A stretch of DNA of 64,000 bases from Natronorubrum thiooxidans (GTDB lineage Archaea > Halobacteriota > Halobacteria > Halobacteriales > Natrialbaceae), in contig NZ_FTNR01000007.1 in assembly GCF_900156475.1 (NCBI RefSeq), positions 124,001 through 188,000 on the forward strand, given 5' to 3'. Each line of letters opens with the position of its first letter. Within the stretch, counting starts at the first letter, position 1. This document shows, piece after piece, positions 18,473 to 27,430 of the stretch. The position numbers were made by a program, and so were the translations under genes. The notes under the pieces are model-generated. The model was given only the letters and a program-made list of their open reading frames with translations, was not told the origin of the DNA and did not search any database.

Positions 18473-18937
18473 ATGGCATACAGTTACGAGCCACACCACT
18501 TCGAGGAGTTCGAGGAGGGTCAGACGTTTCAGAGCCCCGGTCGAACGATCACTGAAACGGACGTCGTTATGCACTCCGCGATGACCAGCGACTGGAACGA
18601 GTTGCACACGAACGCCGAGCACGCCAAAGAGCGGGATTTCGGCGAGCGAATCGTCCACGGCCCGATGACGTTCGTCCAGGCGATCGGCATGGTCATGCGG
18701 ATCGGCATTCTCGAGCGAACCGCCTACGCGTTTCTGGGCATGAACTATATGGATCTGCCCAACCCGGTCCACATCGGCGAAACCGTCTCGCTCGAGATCG
18801 AAGTCGCCGAGACGAAGTCGCTGGAGAGCCGTGACGACGTCGGCCTGGTCGTCTTCGAAACGGAGATGACAACACAAGACGAGACCATCGTCTTTCAGGG
18901 TGACCTGAAGTTCTTCGTGCTCACGGCCGCGGAATAG
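18473..18937 (+). CDS. MaoC-family (R)-specific enoyl-CoA hydratase/dehydratase
   Basis: 154 residues of the hot-dog fold. The hydratase motif is visible at about residues 38-62: DWNELHTNAEHAKERDFGER followed by IVHGPMT, with the catalytic Asp and His in D-x4-H. It hydrates 2-enoyl-CoA or acts on related acyl-CoAs such as mesaconyl- or methylmalyl-type substrates. It is divergent from the acyl-CoA dehydrogenase, and only about 130 bp separate the starts. Confidence 0.87.
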   Translation: MAYSYEPHHFEEFEEGQTFQSPGRTITETDVVMHSAMTSDWNELHTNAEHAKERDFGERIVHGPMTFVQAIGMVMRIGILERTAYAFLGMNYMDLPNPVHIGETVSLEIEVAETKSLESRDDVGLVVFETEMTTQDETIVFQGDLKFFVLTAAE

Positions 18938-19335
18938 CCCAGCGCTCGTAACAGCTGTCGACAGGAGTTTCGAGTTATCGAGTAGTATTCAAAGATGGTA
19001 GTTTAGATATCAAAAGACGAATTGAGAGACCGGCCGAATCGAAATTGGGGTCGCTCCGGAACGGACCCGCTCGAGTATCGAGCCACGAAAAACAGCTCTA
19101 AACCGGGCGAGAAACGGACTGACATACTGTTTCGAGCGTCAAACACGCGAAATTCGGTCGAGTCCATTACAGCATCGTTTCTCACGCTCGAGGGACGCTA
19201 TCCGTTGAATACGGCACTCAGCAACCCCAAAACCATCGAAACTCGTTTACTCGAGGAGTCAACTGGAGCGACGGAACTCGATCCCGGGAGATCATATATA
19301 GAATTTTATATAACCGTAGAACTATCCATTTACTA
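18938..19335. other. 400-bp intergenic stretch without a gene
   Basis: Between the MaoC stop and the Cdc48 stop. The last 50 bases are very AT-rich (TATATAGAATTTTATATAA). The open frames here are short and show no family features. I see no repeat or RNA motif. Confidence 0.5.
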
Positions 19336-21540
19336 TTATTTCTGGCGCGCCGCCTCGAGGTGGCGACGTTCGATGACGACCTCCGCAGCCCTGGCGTTTG
19401 CCTCCTCGGGATCGTACGCGTCGGCGACCTCTCGGATGGCTTTCATCGAGGCAGTTCGAACCAGCGCCTCGAGGTCTGCACCGGTGTATCCCTCGAGCTC
19501 CGCCGCCAGCGCCGAGATATCGATATCGTCGTTGAGTGGCTTCCCGCGCGTGTGGACCTCGAGGATTTGCTCGCGAGCGTCGTGGTCCGGCTCGGGGACG
19601 AGCACGTGCGTATCGAGCCGACCGGGTCGAAGGAGGGCGGGGTCAATATGATCCTTGCGGTTGGTCGCAGCCAGTACGACGAGGTTCGGGTTCTCGCGCA
19701 TCCCGTCGAGTTCCGTCAGGAGCTGTGAGACGACGCGTTCGGTGACCTCGTGGCCACCTTCGCCGCGAGCGGCAGTGATCGCGTCGATCTCGTCGAAAAA
19801 GACGATCGATGGCGCGGACTGGCGGGCACGCTCGAACACTTCGCGGATCGCCTTCTCGCTCTCGCCGACGTAGCGGTCGACGATCTCTGGTCCGTCGACG
19901 CGAACGAAGTTAACGTCGGTTTCACCCGCCAGTGCTCGTGCGAGCAACGTTTTTCCGGTTCCCGGCGGCCCATAGAGCAAGACCCCAGAGGGTGGGTTGG
20001 TGTTGGTCTCCTCGAAGAGTCGCTCGTAGGTCAGCGGCCACTCGACCGACTCCTGGAGGACCTGTTTTGCTTCCTCGAGGCCACCAACGTCCGAAAAGTC
20101 CGTCGTCGGCGATTCGGCGACGTACTCGCGCATCGCGGAGGGTTCGACGGCCGCGAGCGCGGCATCGAAGTGGGCTTTGGTGACGGCAGGGTCACGATTC
20201 CACGCCGTCCGATCGTCGGCGTCAGTCGGCCGATCCCGGATCGCAGCCATTGCTGCCTCGCTTGCGACTGCATCGAGATCCGCGCCGACAAAGCCGTGCG
20301 TTCGGCGGGCGATCGCGTCAATACTGACGTCGTCTGCGAGTGGCATCCCGCGCGTGTGGACCTCGAGGATCTCTTTGCGGCCCGCAACATCTGGGACACC
20401 GATCTGGATCTCGCGGTCGAATCGCCCACCACGGCGGAGGGCGGGATCGATCGTATCGACGCGGTTGGTCGCCCCAATAACGATCACCTCGCCACGGGCG
20501 TCGAGGCCGTCCATCAGGGTCAACAACTGCCCGACGATCCGGTTTTCGGCATCCCCCTCGTCGTCGCGGGTGCCGGCAATCGAGTCGATTTCATCGAAGA
20601 AGATGATCGTCGGCGCGTTTTTTTGGGCCGTCTCGAACACGTCACGGAGTCGCTCTTCTGACTCGCCTTTGTACTTCGACATGATCTCCGGGCCGGAAAT
20701 CGTCTCGAAGTGGGCGTCGACCTCGTTGGCGACGGCGCGGGCAATGAGCGTTTTGCCCGTGCCCGGCGGTCCGTAGAGCAAAACGCCCGAGGGTGGCTCG
20801 ACGCCGAGTCGCTGGAACAGCTCCGGCTCCGACAGCGGGAGCTCGATCATCTCGCGGACGAGCTCGAGTTCCTCGTCTAACCCGCCGATATCCTCATACG
20901 TGACACCAGGGGAGAGCGTCGTTTCGGCGTCGTCGGACGACGAATCTCCCGAACTGGGTTTATCGCCCTTGGTCCGACCCCTGTCCCGGCTAGCACTCGA
21001 GGAACCCCCCCGTTCGGACTCCGTGCCAGTTCCGACGATTCGAACCGTGGTTGTACTCGTAATCCGAACGTCCCCATCGGGGTCGGTATCGGTGACTTTG
21101 AACGGGTTCTGGTCAAGCCCTTCGATCCGGATCTGTTCACCGGCCCGCACTGGACGATTTCGGAGCGTCTTGGCCGCCGTGCGTTCGGCAACGCCCTGCT
21201 GGCTGTCGGTAAACGACGCCGGCGGAACGAGTGTCACCTGCTCCGCTTCGGCGATCGTCGACGTGTCTTTCGTTCGGACAGTAACCGTATCACCGACGTG
21301 TGCCTCGGCGTTTGCGCGTGTATCGCCGTCGATCTGGATGACGTTCTCCGGCACCGACGGATCTGCCGGCCACATCTTCGCGACCGTCGCCTGTTCTCCC
21401 TCGATCACGACAGTGTCGCCGCTCAACACGCCGAGTTGTCGGCGTGCCAGTTCCGGGATTCGTGCGACACCCCGTCCAGCGTCCCGTTTTTCGGCGGCGC
21501 GAACCGTCAGCGACACGCCATCCGAATCCGACTGGCTCAT
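19336..21540 (-). CDS. Cdc48/VAT-type AAA+ ATPase
   Basis: 734 residues. The N-domain (about 1-180) has the double-psi barrel start LTVRAAEKRDAGRGVARI. A Ser/Asp-rich linker (about 180-210) leads to the D1 ATPase with GPPGTGKT near residue 255 and FFDEIDSIAGTRDD, then D2 with a second GPPGTGKT near 530 and FFDEIDAITAARGE. Sensor/arginine-finger segments (RFDREIQIG, RLDTHVLV) follow each. The hexamer unfolds proteins and disassembles complexes, often for the proteasome. The linker before D1 is longer and more acidic than in non-halophiles. It is the only gene in its transcription unit here. Confidence 0.95.
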   Translation of the reverse strand: MSQSDSDGVSLTVRAAEKRDAGRGVARIPELARRQLGVLSGDTVVIEGEQATVAKMWPADPSVPENVIQIDGDTRANAEAHVGDTVTVRTKDTSTIAEAEQVTLVPPASFTDSQQGVAERTAAKTLRNRPVRAGEQIRIEGLDQNPFKVTDTDPDGDVRITSTTTVRIVGTGTESERGGSSSASRDRGRTKGDKPSSGDSSSDDAETTLSPGVTYEDIGGLDEELELVREMIELPLSEPELFQRLGVEPPSGVLLYGPPGTGKTLIARAVANEVDAHFETISGPEIMSKYKGESEERLRDVFETAQKNAPTIIFFDEIDSIAGTRDDEGDAENRIVGQLLTLMDGLDARGEVIVIGATNRVDTIDPALRRGGRFDREIQIGVPDVAGRKEILEVHTRGMPLADDVSIDAIARRTHGFVGADLDAVASEAAMAAIRDRPTDADDRTAWNRDPAVTKAHFDAALAAVEPSAMREYVAESPTTDFSDVGGLEEAKQVLQESVEWPLTYERLFEETNTNPPSGVLLYGPPGTGKTLLARALAGETDVNFVRVDGPEIVDRYVGESEKAIREVFERARQSAPSIVFFDEIDAITAARGEGGHEVTERVVSQLLTELDGMRENPNLVVLAATNRKDHIDPALLRPGRLDTHVLVPEPDHDAREQILEVHTRGKPLNDDIDISALAAELEGYTGADLEALVRTASMKAIREVADAYDPEEANARAAEVVIERRHLEAARQK

Positions 21541-21957
21541 ACACTGTTCCTTTCGGGCGGGTCATCTTGAGAATTGTCCCATCAACGGGCGTCGAAATCG
21601 GCCGTTCCCAGTGTGCGCTGTATCAACAACAGTTCCAATGGCTACCCCCCGGTCATACTCACTTGGTTTTTGCCGTAACAGAAGCCGAAAATCAACACTC
21701 TGGCCGTTCTGTAGCGGTTCTACAGGATATACGCCATCGTCTCTCTGATTGACGAGTGTTACAGCATCTTTCGATCTGCCGTAACACCGTTCCGTCTGGT
21801 TGTTTTGCGATAGCAGGGTTCGCTACGCACTCCTATCTCACCCGTCACTCGAGAAATGCTGTACAGCGGCGTCAAAACGCGTTTCAGCGATTGTAACCGA
21901 GTCACACAGCTATCCGAACAATGGGGCTGATCGCGAGTGCCGTCTGGAAAAAAGCCA
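21541..21957. other. intergenic stretch upstream of cdc48, with a hairpin
   Basis: 417 bp without a convincing gene. It holds an inverted repeat CTGTAG-CGGTT-CTACAG at 21709-21725 and two copies of TGCCGTAACA (about 21671 and 21778). The pairing is too short to identify an RNA. Confidence 0.4.
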
Positions 21958-22203
21958 TCACTCGAGTCGGGCGCGATGCTCGGCAGCGAGGTCGCGAGCC
22001 TGCTCGAGTGTGTGGGTCTCAGTCCAGCGGACGCGGTCGCCGTCGCCGTAGGCGAGCGCCGTTTTGAGTTCGTCGCGGAGCACCCCGTGGTCGACTGCGA
22101 GCACCGTTCCCGATCCGTCGCCGAGTTCGTAGACGCCCGGCCGATCGGGGGCGCTAGCAACGGCGCTTCGATCGAGGTCATGCCATGGTTTCTGAAGCGG
22201 CAT
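21958..22203 (-). CDS. small conserved haloarchaeal protein of unknown function
   Basis: 81 residues starting MPLQKPWHDLDRSAV. The middle, DRPGVYELGDGSGTVLAVDH, resembles the opening strands of GIY-YIG-like domains (PGVYEL then a turn and a strand), but no catalytic Tyr/Arg/Glu set can be recognised, so I do not call a nuclease. Its stop is 5 nt before that of nothing else: the next gene upstream ends at 22209, giving a likely two-gene unit with the DUF5796-like product. Confidence 0.68.
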   Translation of the reverse strand: MPLQKPWHDLDRSAVASAPDRPGVYELGDGSGTVLAVDHGVLRDELKTALAYGDGDRVRWTETHTLEQARDLAAEHRARLE

Positions 22204-22208
22204 GATAT

Positions 22209-22667
22209 TCAGTCGTGCTGGTCGGCGTCGTCGGAACTGTCCTCGCTCGCGACGAGTTCGTAGGCGTGTTCGCTCATCTCGTCTTCAGCGAAGACGAACA
22301 CCCGGCCATCGACCAGCGAGAGGTCGGCTTCGACGCGGATCGAGTACGCCTCCGTCGCGACGGTCACGCCCGGGAACAGTTCCTCCTCGTCGTCCCCCTC
22401 GAGCATCACGCGACCAACACCGGTCGACTCGAGGATCTCGTCGTGGGTGTTACGGTCGTTGACGTAGGTCATGACACCGTTGATACCATCGGGATCAGTG
22501 ACGAGAACGTGGACTTCCTTGCCTGGTGGAGTCGTTATCGCACCGTCGACGGGTTTGGGCGGACCATGATAGAAAACCTCCCGACCATCGAGGTACTCGA
22601 CGACGACGCCACCCTCGACAAAGTCGACACCGATGGTGCTGGGTGCGACGTTGCTTCGCGCGCTCAT
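22209..22667 (-). CDS. DUF5796-like haloarchaeal protein
   Basis: 152 residues from the ATG at 22667 (MSARSNVAPSTIGVDFVEGG). It is made mostly of short beta strands (VVVEYLDGREVFYHGPPKP, VHVLVTDPDG, GRVFVFAEDE) with a very acidic C-terminus. The function is not known. The frame remains open far upstream, but that extension overlaps the shikimate kinase promoter and looks non-coding. It is divergent from shikimate kinase. Confidence 0.75.
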   Translation of the reverse strand: MSARSNVAPSTIGVDFVEGGVVVEYLDGREVFYHGPPKPVDGAITTPPGKEVHVLVTDPDGINGVMTYVNDRNTHDEILESTGVGRVMLEGDDEEELFPGVTVATEAYSIRVEADLSLVDGRVFVFAEDEMSEHAYELVASEDSSDDADQHD

Positions 22668-22781
22668 TAGCCTCCGATTCGACGGCAACGGGGAAAAGCG
22701 ACCGGTTCCGGTTCCATCGCCGTGTCGACTCGCTGCATCGAGACCGTCAGCCGTAAATACACGCTCTGAGACGATTTCGAT

Positions 22782-23654
22782 ATGAACGGCCGCGCCGTTG
22801 CCCCGGCAGCTGGGACGGTTCTCAACGCGCTTGCAACCGGAACCGGCTCGGCGTTTGCGATCGATCTCGAGACGACAGCTACGGTCGAACTCACCGACGA
22901 TGGCGAGGTCACTGCCGAGATCGCCGGCCAGCCCGACGCCGATACGACACTCGTCGAGCGCTGTGCCGAGTTCACGATCGCCGAACACGCCGACGCTGCA
23001 GGACTCGATGACTCAACTGTGGGCGCGCACGTAGAGACGAACAGCGACGTCCCGATGGCCTCGGGATTGAAGAGTTCGAGCGCTGCGGCGAACGCAACCG
23101 TGATGGCGACGCTCGACGCGCTCGAGGTCAGTGATGCGGTCGATCGGATCGACGCCTGCCGACTCGGCGTCCGAGCGGCCCGCGATGCCGGCGTCACCGT
23201 CACCGGTGCGTTCGACGACGCCAGCGCGAGCATGCTCGGCGGCGTCACAGTCACCGACAACACGGCCGACGAACTGCTCGCCCGCGAGGAAGTCGACTGG
23301 CATGCACTGGTCTACACGCCACCCGAACAGTCGTTTAGCGCCGACGCCGACGTCTCCGCCTGCGAGCGAATCGCCCCGATGGCCGACCTCGTCGCGGAAC
23401 TCGCTCTTGATGGCCGCTACGGCGAGGCCATGACCGTCAACGGCTTCGCGTTCTGTGGCGCCCTCGACTTTTCGACGGGCCCCATGATCGACGCCTTGCC
23501 CGATGTCGCCGGCGTCTCGCTGTCCGGCACCGGGCCGAGCTACGTCGCCGTTGGCGAGCGCGAGACGCTCGAGACGGTGCAGGATCGATGGGCCGAGCGC
23601 GACGGAACGACACGATTACTGCAGACGCGAACCGATGGGACACAGATCCAATGA
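22782..23654 (+). CDS. shikimate kinase, archaeal GHMP-kinase type
   Basis: 290 residues. The GHMP ATP-binding motif is SDVPMASGLKSSSAAANA at about residues 88-105; a C-terminal GVSLSGTGPSYVAVG is the third GHMP motif. The start MNGRAVAPAAGTVLNALATG is typical of archaeal AroK, which is unrelated to bacterial shikimate kinase. It phosphorylates shikimate at the 3-hydroxyl in the chorismate pathway. Its stop overlaps the chorismate mutase ATG (ATGA), so the two aromatic amino-acid genes are coupled. A GTAAATAC box lies about 30 nt before the start. Confidence 0.93.
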   Translation: MNGRAVAPAAGTVLNALATGTGSAFAIDLETTATVELTDDGEVTAEIAGQPDADTTLVERCAEFTIAEHADAAGLDDSTVGAHVETNSDVPMASGLKSSSAAANATVMATLDALEVSDAVDRIDACRLGVRAARDAGVTVTGAFDDASASMLGGVTVTDNTADELLAREEVDWHALVYTPPEQSFSADADVSACERIAPMADLVAELALDGRYGEAMTVNGFAFCGALDFSTGPMIDALPDVAGVSLSGTGPSYVAVGERETLETVQDRWAERDGTTRLLQTRTDGTQIQ

Positions 23655-23971
23655 CTCGAGACACAACGATGAACGGAGACGAAGCGAATCGAACGCCAGA
23701 CGAGATGAGCCTCGACGAACTGCGCGAGGAGATCCAGACGATCGATCGGGAGATCGTTGAACTGATCGCACAGCGAACCTACGTTGCGGACACGATTGCC
23801 CAGGTCAAAGACGAACAAGGGCTGCCGACGACCGACGAAACACAGGAACAGCAGGTCATGGACCGAGCAGGCGACAACGCAGAGCAGTTCGACGTCGATG
23901 CCAACCTGGTAAAAGCAATCTTTCGGCTATTAATCGAACTGAACAAGGTCGAACAGCGCGAGAGCAGGTAG
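23651..23971 (+). CDS. chorismate mutase (AroQ type)
   Basis: 106 residues with the three-helix AroQ plan: LDELREEIQTIDREIVELIAQR (R and E contacts in helix 1), YVADTIAQVKDEQGL, then QQVMDRAGDNAEQFDVD and the last helix ending LNKVEQRESR. It converts chorismate to prephenate. The ATG overlaps the shikimate kinase stop; later in-frame ATGs at 23669 and 23705 would also give functional lengths. Its last 33 nt are the sequence repeated four more times in the next 11 kb, so this gene appears to be the integration target of the island. Confidence 0.92.
   Translation: MTRDTTMNGDEANRTPDEMSLDELREEIQTIDREIVELIAQRTYVADTIAQVKDEQGLPTTDETQEQQVMDRAGDNAEQFDVDANLVKAIFRLLIELNKVEQRESR
23939..23971 (+). repeat. 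candidate attachment core, copy a (genuine chorismate mutase 3' end)
   Basis: Eleven codons reading LNKVEQRESR and a stop. Upstream sequence is the gene body (LLIE before the core). All five copies are exactly 33 nt and end with a stop codon in the same frame. Confidence 0.65.
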
Positions 23972-24164
23972 CCGTATTCGGGCGTTTCAGGGCATCTACT
24001 GCTGTCCGGATTGCAAAATCTTCTTCCGGTAGTTGCTCTTTCGTTCGTCGATCGATAACACAGGAATCTTTCAGTAGACAGGCGTCGCGTACAGCATACA
24101 GAGACTGTCTCCTTCACTCAGTTCTACTCGTTCACAGAAAGCAGAAGTCAAACTAGGCGAGATA

Positions 24165-24965
24165 TCAGGTTGGACTTGGCCCCGTTATCGTCACCTCGAG
24201 ATCGATACCCAAGTCGTGCCCGGAGATTGGCCCGTTGTCGATGATTTTCTGCGGTTCCATGTCTGGATGGCCGATATCCCCGTCTAGTCCTGTCCCGAGG
24301 AGTGCGGCGGTCATCGGAAGCGGTGGACGGCCAGGAGCCCGCACGATATTGCCGGGATCGTCCCCGACGACGATTCGCATGCCCATCCCACCCCATTCAT
24401 GCGGGGCACAGAACAGGTCATACACACCTTCGTCCTCGAAGCAATAGAGCCAGAACCCGTGGTGCTCGTTGACCGTCGATGAAAACGCAGGAACGCCGTC
24501 GGGGACGCGTTGCTGGCGCTCTTGACCAGGGTGGTACGCCGTCGCCGTGTGTTCCGGCGTGTGGAAATCGAATTCGACGATCGCCCCCGGCTCCACGTGG
24601 AGTCCCACGGGGGCGAAGTGGAACGCACCGAACTCGACCGTTTGGGCCGGGAGATTCGCATCGTCGATTTTGTCCTCGTCGGCGTGGAGCTCGACGGTCT
24701 CGTCCGGCCCCAACCGGCTCGGAATCTCGTCCTCGCTCGTCCCTGAATAGCCGAAGTGGGAATGGATAATCGGGCGGCTGGCATTATCGGTCTCATCGTG
24801 CTCGTCTGACGGTGCAAAGGCACTCTCTCGCGCCTTTGCAGTCCCTCCGAATATCGGGAGCGCCGCGCCGAGTCCGGTAGCTCTGAGGACGGTTCTGCGT
24901 CGGCAGATCGGTTGACTATGCGGTTCTTCGGGTTTCTCCGCTGTTCGGTCTGGTGTACGTGCCAT
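24165..24965 (-). CDS. Tat-exported cupredoxin (type 1 copper) protein
   Basis: 266 residues from the ATG at 24965. A twin-arginine signal RRRTVLRATGLGAALP lies at about residues 22-37, after a charged leader. The C-terminal cupredoxin domain has a His in PEHTATAYHP and the Cys-His-Met ligand loop FCAPHEWGGMGM. It would be a secreted or membrane-attached blue-copper electron carrier, or the copper subunit of a redox enzyme. Between signal and domain is a region rich in His and acidic residues. The gene follows the methyltransferase in the same direction with a 19-nt gap, so they are probably co-transcribed. Confidence 0.83.
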   Translation of the reverse strand: MARTPDRTAEKPEEPHSQPICRRRTVLRATGLGAALPIFGGTAKARESAFAPSDEHDETDNASRPIIHSHFGYSGTSEDEIPSRLGPDETVELHADEDKIDDANLPAQTVEFGAFHFAPVGLHVEPGAIVEFDFHTPEHTATAYHPGQERQQRVPDGVPAFSSTVNEHHGFWLYCFEDEGVYDLFCAPHEWGGMGMRIVVGDDPGNIVRAPGRPPLPMTAALLGTGLDGDIGHPDMEPQKIIDNGPISGHDLGIDLEVTITGPSPT

Positions 24966-24984
24966 TGGTGATGTTCGGTGTGCA

Positions 24985-26007
24985 TTACTTCCGTGCCTGT
25001 ACCATCGTTTCCGGGCCGGGAAGTGGTCTGGATTCACCACCCTCGAAGCCGGCGTCGTGAAGCCACTCGATGCACTCTCCAGCGGTGTAATCGAAGCCCT
25101 CCGGCGTCTCCAGCAGCATGTTCAAGCTCATCAGCAACGGCAGTTCGGCGTCACGGCGTTGCTCGTCGATCATCGTCCCGTAGACGATGACAGTCCCGCC
25201 GGGGTTGACGGCCTCAGACACCTTCGCGAGAATTTCTCGCTTGTCGTCGAGGCCCCAATCGTGAAGGATATGACCGAGAATGTAGACGTCGGCAGCCGGT
25301 AACGGTTCGTCGGCGAAGAAATCGGCATGACGAAATTCAATCCGGTCGGCGGCGGGACTCTGGCTTGCGAAGTCCTGGAAGTAGGGTTCGACACGGGGGA
25401 GGTCAGCACCGATCGCGTGGATGTGGTCGTTCTCCTCGGCGATGCGCTTGGGGACGATCCCTTCACTGGTTCCGAGATCAACTACCGTTTCGAATCTCGC
25501 CCATGGGAATTCCTCGGCGAGTGCGTTCGCGACGCCCAGACTCAGTCCGGTCATCGCCCCGACGAACTGTTCGAGGATCGCATCGTTCTGGTAGATGACG
25601 CCTTCGAAGGGATGGGTATCATGATCTTCGAGTTCGTTCTGGGAGCTACCGGTCCGCAGCCCCTCTTCGAGGTCTCCCCAGAAGTGGTAGAGACGATCGT
25701 TGGCCATCTCAAGAAACCCACCGAGGTAAGAGGGGCCTCCTGGAACGAGGAAGACGTCAGCCTCAGGGGTATTGCGGTACTCACCGTCCTCACGCTCGAG
25801 GAAATCCAGCGCGACGAGGGCATCGAGGAAATCAGCTGAACTTCGTGGGTGAAGCCCTAGTTCGTCCTCGAGCGTGGCCCGCGTCTTCGATTCGGCAGAC
25901 AGCGCCTCGAATACGCCGAGTTTGGTTGCGGTCAATAGCGTCTTCGATGCTTGGAAACCCAACCCGATCTCCATGATCTGGTTCGGTCTGGGGTCTTCTG
26001 CTGGCAT
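24985..26007 (-). CDS. O-methyltransferase (acetylserotonin/hydroxyneurosporene-type)
   Basis: 340 residues from the ATG at 26007 (MPAEDPRPNQIMEIGLGF). The N-terminal winged-helix dimerisation domain (about 1-100: GVFEALSAESKTRATLEDEL) is followed by the AdoMet-binding domain with VVDLGTSEGIVPKRIAEE near residue 180 and the post-motif HILHDWGLDDKREIL, typical of plant-like small-molecule O-methyltransferases; the His in HDW is the usual catalytic base. The acceptor is unknown. It heads a unit with the exported cupredoxin. Confidence 0.86.
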   Translation of the reverse strand: MPAEDPRPNQIMEIGLGFQASKTLLTATKLGVFEALSAESKTRATLEDELGLHPRSSADFLDALVALDFLEREDGEYRNTPEADVFLVPGGPSYLGGFLEMANDRLYHFWGDLEEGLRTGSSQNELEDHDTHPFEGVIYQNDAILEQFVGAMTGLSLGVANALAEEFPWARFETVVDLGTSEGIVPKRIAEENDHIHAIGADLPRVEPYFQDFASQSPAADRIEFRHADFFADEPLPAADVYILGHILHDWGLDDKREILAKVSEAVNPGGTVIVYGTMIDEQRRDAELPLLMSLNMLLETPEGFDYTAGECIEWLHDAGFEGGESRPLPGPETMVQARK

Positions 26008-26151
26008 GCGTGTTAGCCTCCGTGATCGGGATGACCACATCGAAGTCGTCGCCCCGGGCAAACATATAATTAATGTTACATTTGTATGAGTCGATAGGAG
26101 ACCTATTGCTGGGTAACAAAATGTAACCGCGTTCGCTCCAGTTGACTGTGG

Positions 26152-26529
26152 TTATTTCGGGCTCTGCCCTTCGGGGAGATCTGCAACTGTCCACTCGAGA
26201 GCCCACTCTTCGAACGCGTCGAACACGCCGGCAAGTGCTTCGCCCCGTTCGGTCAGGCTGTAGTAGGTGGCGATCGGCCTGTCCTCCAATCGTCGACTAA
26301 CGAGATTCCGCTCTTCCAGTTCTCCGAGTACTCGCGAGAGGGTAGCCGAATCAGCGGTCGACGTTTCTTGGAGTTCGGAGAACCGCTGTTCTCCCCAGAG
26401 ATGAAGGCACCGTAAGACGGTGAGGCGCCATTTTGACCCGGCGATCTCGAACGCCCGTGCGACCGGACATATCTCGAACACGTCGTTATCACGACCGGGT
26501 TTCGGGGGGAGCGTGTCGTTACAATTCAT
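26152..26529 (-). CDS. HxlR-family winged-helix regulator
   Basis: 125 residues from the ATG at 26529; another start at 26562 adds 11. The HxlR signature is VFEICPVARAFEIAGSKWRL near residue 20, followed by the helix-turn-helix RFSELQETSTADSATLSRVL and the wing. The conserved Cys at the front is the redox-sensing Cys of several HxlR proteins. It is divergent from nothing but precedes the methyltransferase/cupredoxin pair on the same strand, 144 nt away, and is the natural candidate to control it. Confidence 0.88.
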   Translation of the reverse strand: MNCNDTLPPKPGRDNDVFEICPVARAFEIAGSKWRLTVLRCLHLWGEQRFSELQETSTADSATLSRVLGELEERNLVSRRLEDRPIATYYSLTERGEALAGVFDAFEEWALEWTVADLPEGQSPK

Positions 26530-26657
26530 TGTCCCATCCCATGTTACACTTTCACACATCAAAAACCCACCTCACGCCCGATCTAGCCGATGTTGCAGCT
26601 ACCGGGGTTCGATCTCAAATCGTATTCCCTGAAGTCACTCCTAATCGAAGAAACCGG

Positions 26658-27200
26658 TTAGTCAGGCAGGCGGTATCCCAACACACGTCCGAGGACAGAC
26701 AGGGCCTTGAAGGCCCAATGCGGTGGGCTCACCGCGTAGATGTCCTCCTCGTGTTCCGTCGTCAGCATCGCTAACAGCAGGATGTCGTTGAATCCCTCCG
26801 GAGGTAGTGACACTCCTCGCTCCGTGACGAGCTGATGGAACCGCCGGAAGAACGCCTCGTGCTGTAGCGCGGGCTCGTGGACGTTTACAATTTCGACCGG
26901 GGTCGTATTCCTGAACGTATGGGCCGTGCCCGGAGGGACGGTGTGTTCCTCACCAGCCGTTACCTCCATCCATTCCCCGTCTACGTACACTTCCAGCACA
27001 CCTGAAACCACCTCGTAGCGCTCCTCGGCGTGTGGATGGGTGTGGACGAACGGGCCTTCCTCGGGAACGGTTTCGATCTCAAACCGCATTTCCAACAGCT
27101 CGCCGTCCGTGTCCGCTGTCGAACGCGTGATCTCCCAGCGGCCAGGGAAACCACCCCAATCGAGGACGCGATCCTGCTTGCCGCGATCTACTGCCGTCAT
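26658..27200 (-). CDS. cupin-domain protein
   Basis: 180 residues from the ATG at 27200 (MTAVDRGKQD). The metal-binding cupin motif 1 is FVHTHPHAEERYEVVSG (H-x-H-x-x-x-x-E pattern) at about residues 53-69 and motif 2 is PPGTAHTFRN near 95. A C-terminal extension of about 70 residues contains the hydrophobic stretch FNDILLLAMLTT and ends VLGRVLGYRLPD. The substrate is unknown. It belongs to the redox/small-molecule cargo of the first island segment. Confidence 0.82.
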   Translation of the reverse strand: MTAVDRGKQDRVLDWGGFPGRWEITRSTADTDGELLEMRFEIETVPEEGPFVHTHPHAEERYEVVSGVLEVYVDGEWMEVTAGEEHTVPPGTAHTFRNTTPVEIVNVHEPALQHEAFFRRFHQLVTERGVSLPPEGFNDILLLAMLTTEHEEDIYAVSPPHWAFKALSVLGRVLGYRLPD

Positions 27201-27430
27201 GGAGTTACCCTCATGGTACACCCTCGCTGTTCGGCATCGATTTGCTTGTCATGGACATTCGTTACCTCCTGTGCCGTCCGTTCCGGTGCTTGTGTCGGCT
27301 TGAGACACTTCCACGTAACGGACGCCACGGTGCCGGATTGTGCTCTGTTACGAGCAGCTAGTGCTAGCACCGAGACCGACTTATATATTAGGAGAAGAAC
27401 ATTTCTCTAATAGAGCCAGACGTATCCGGA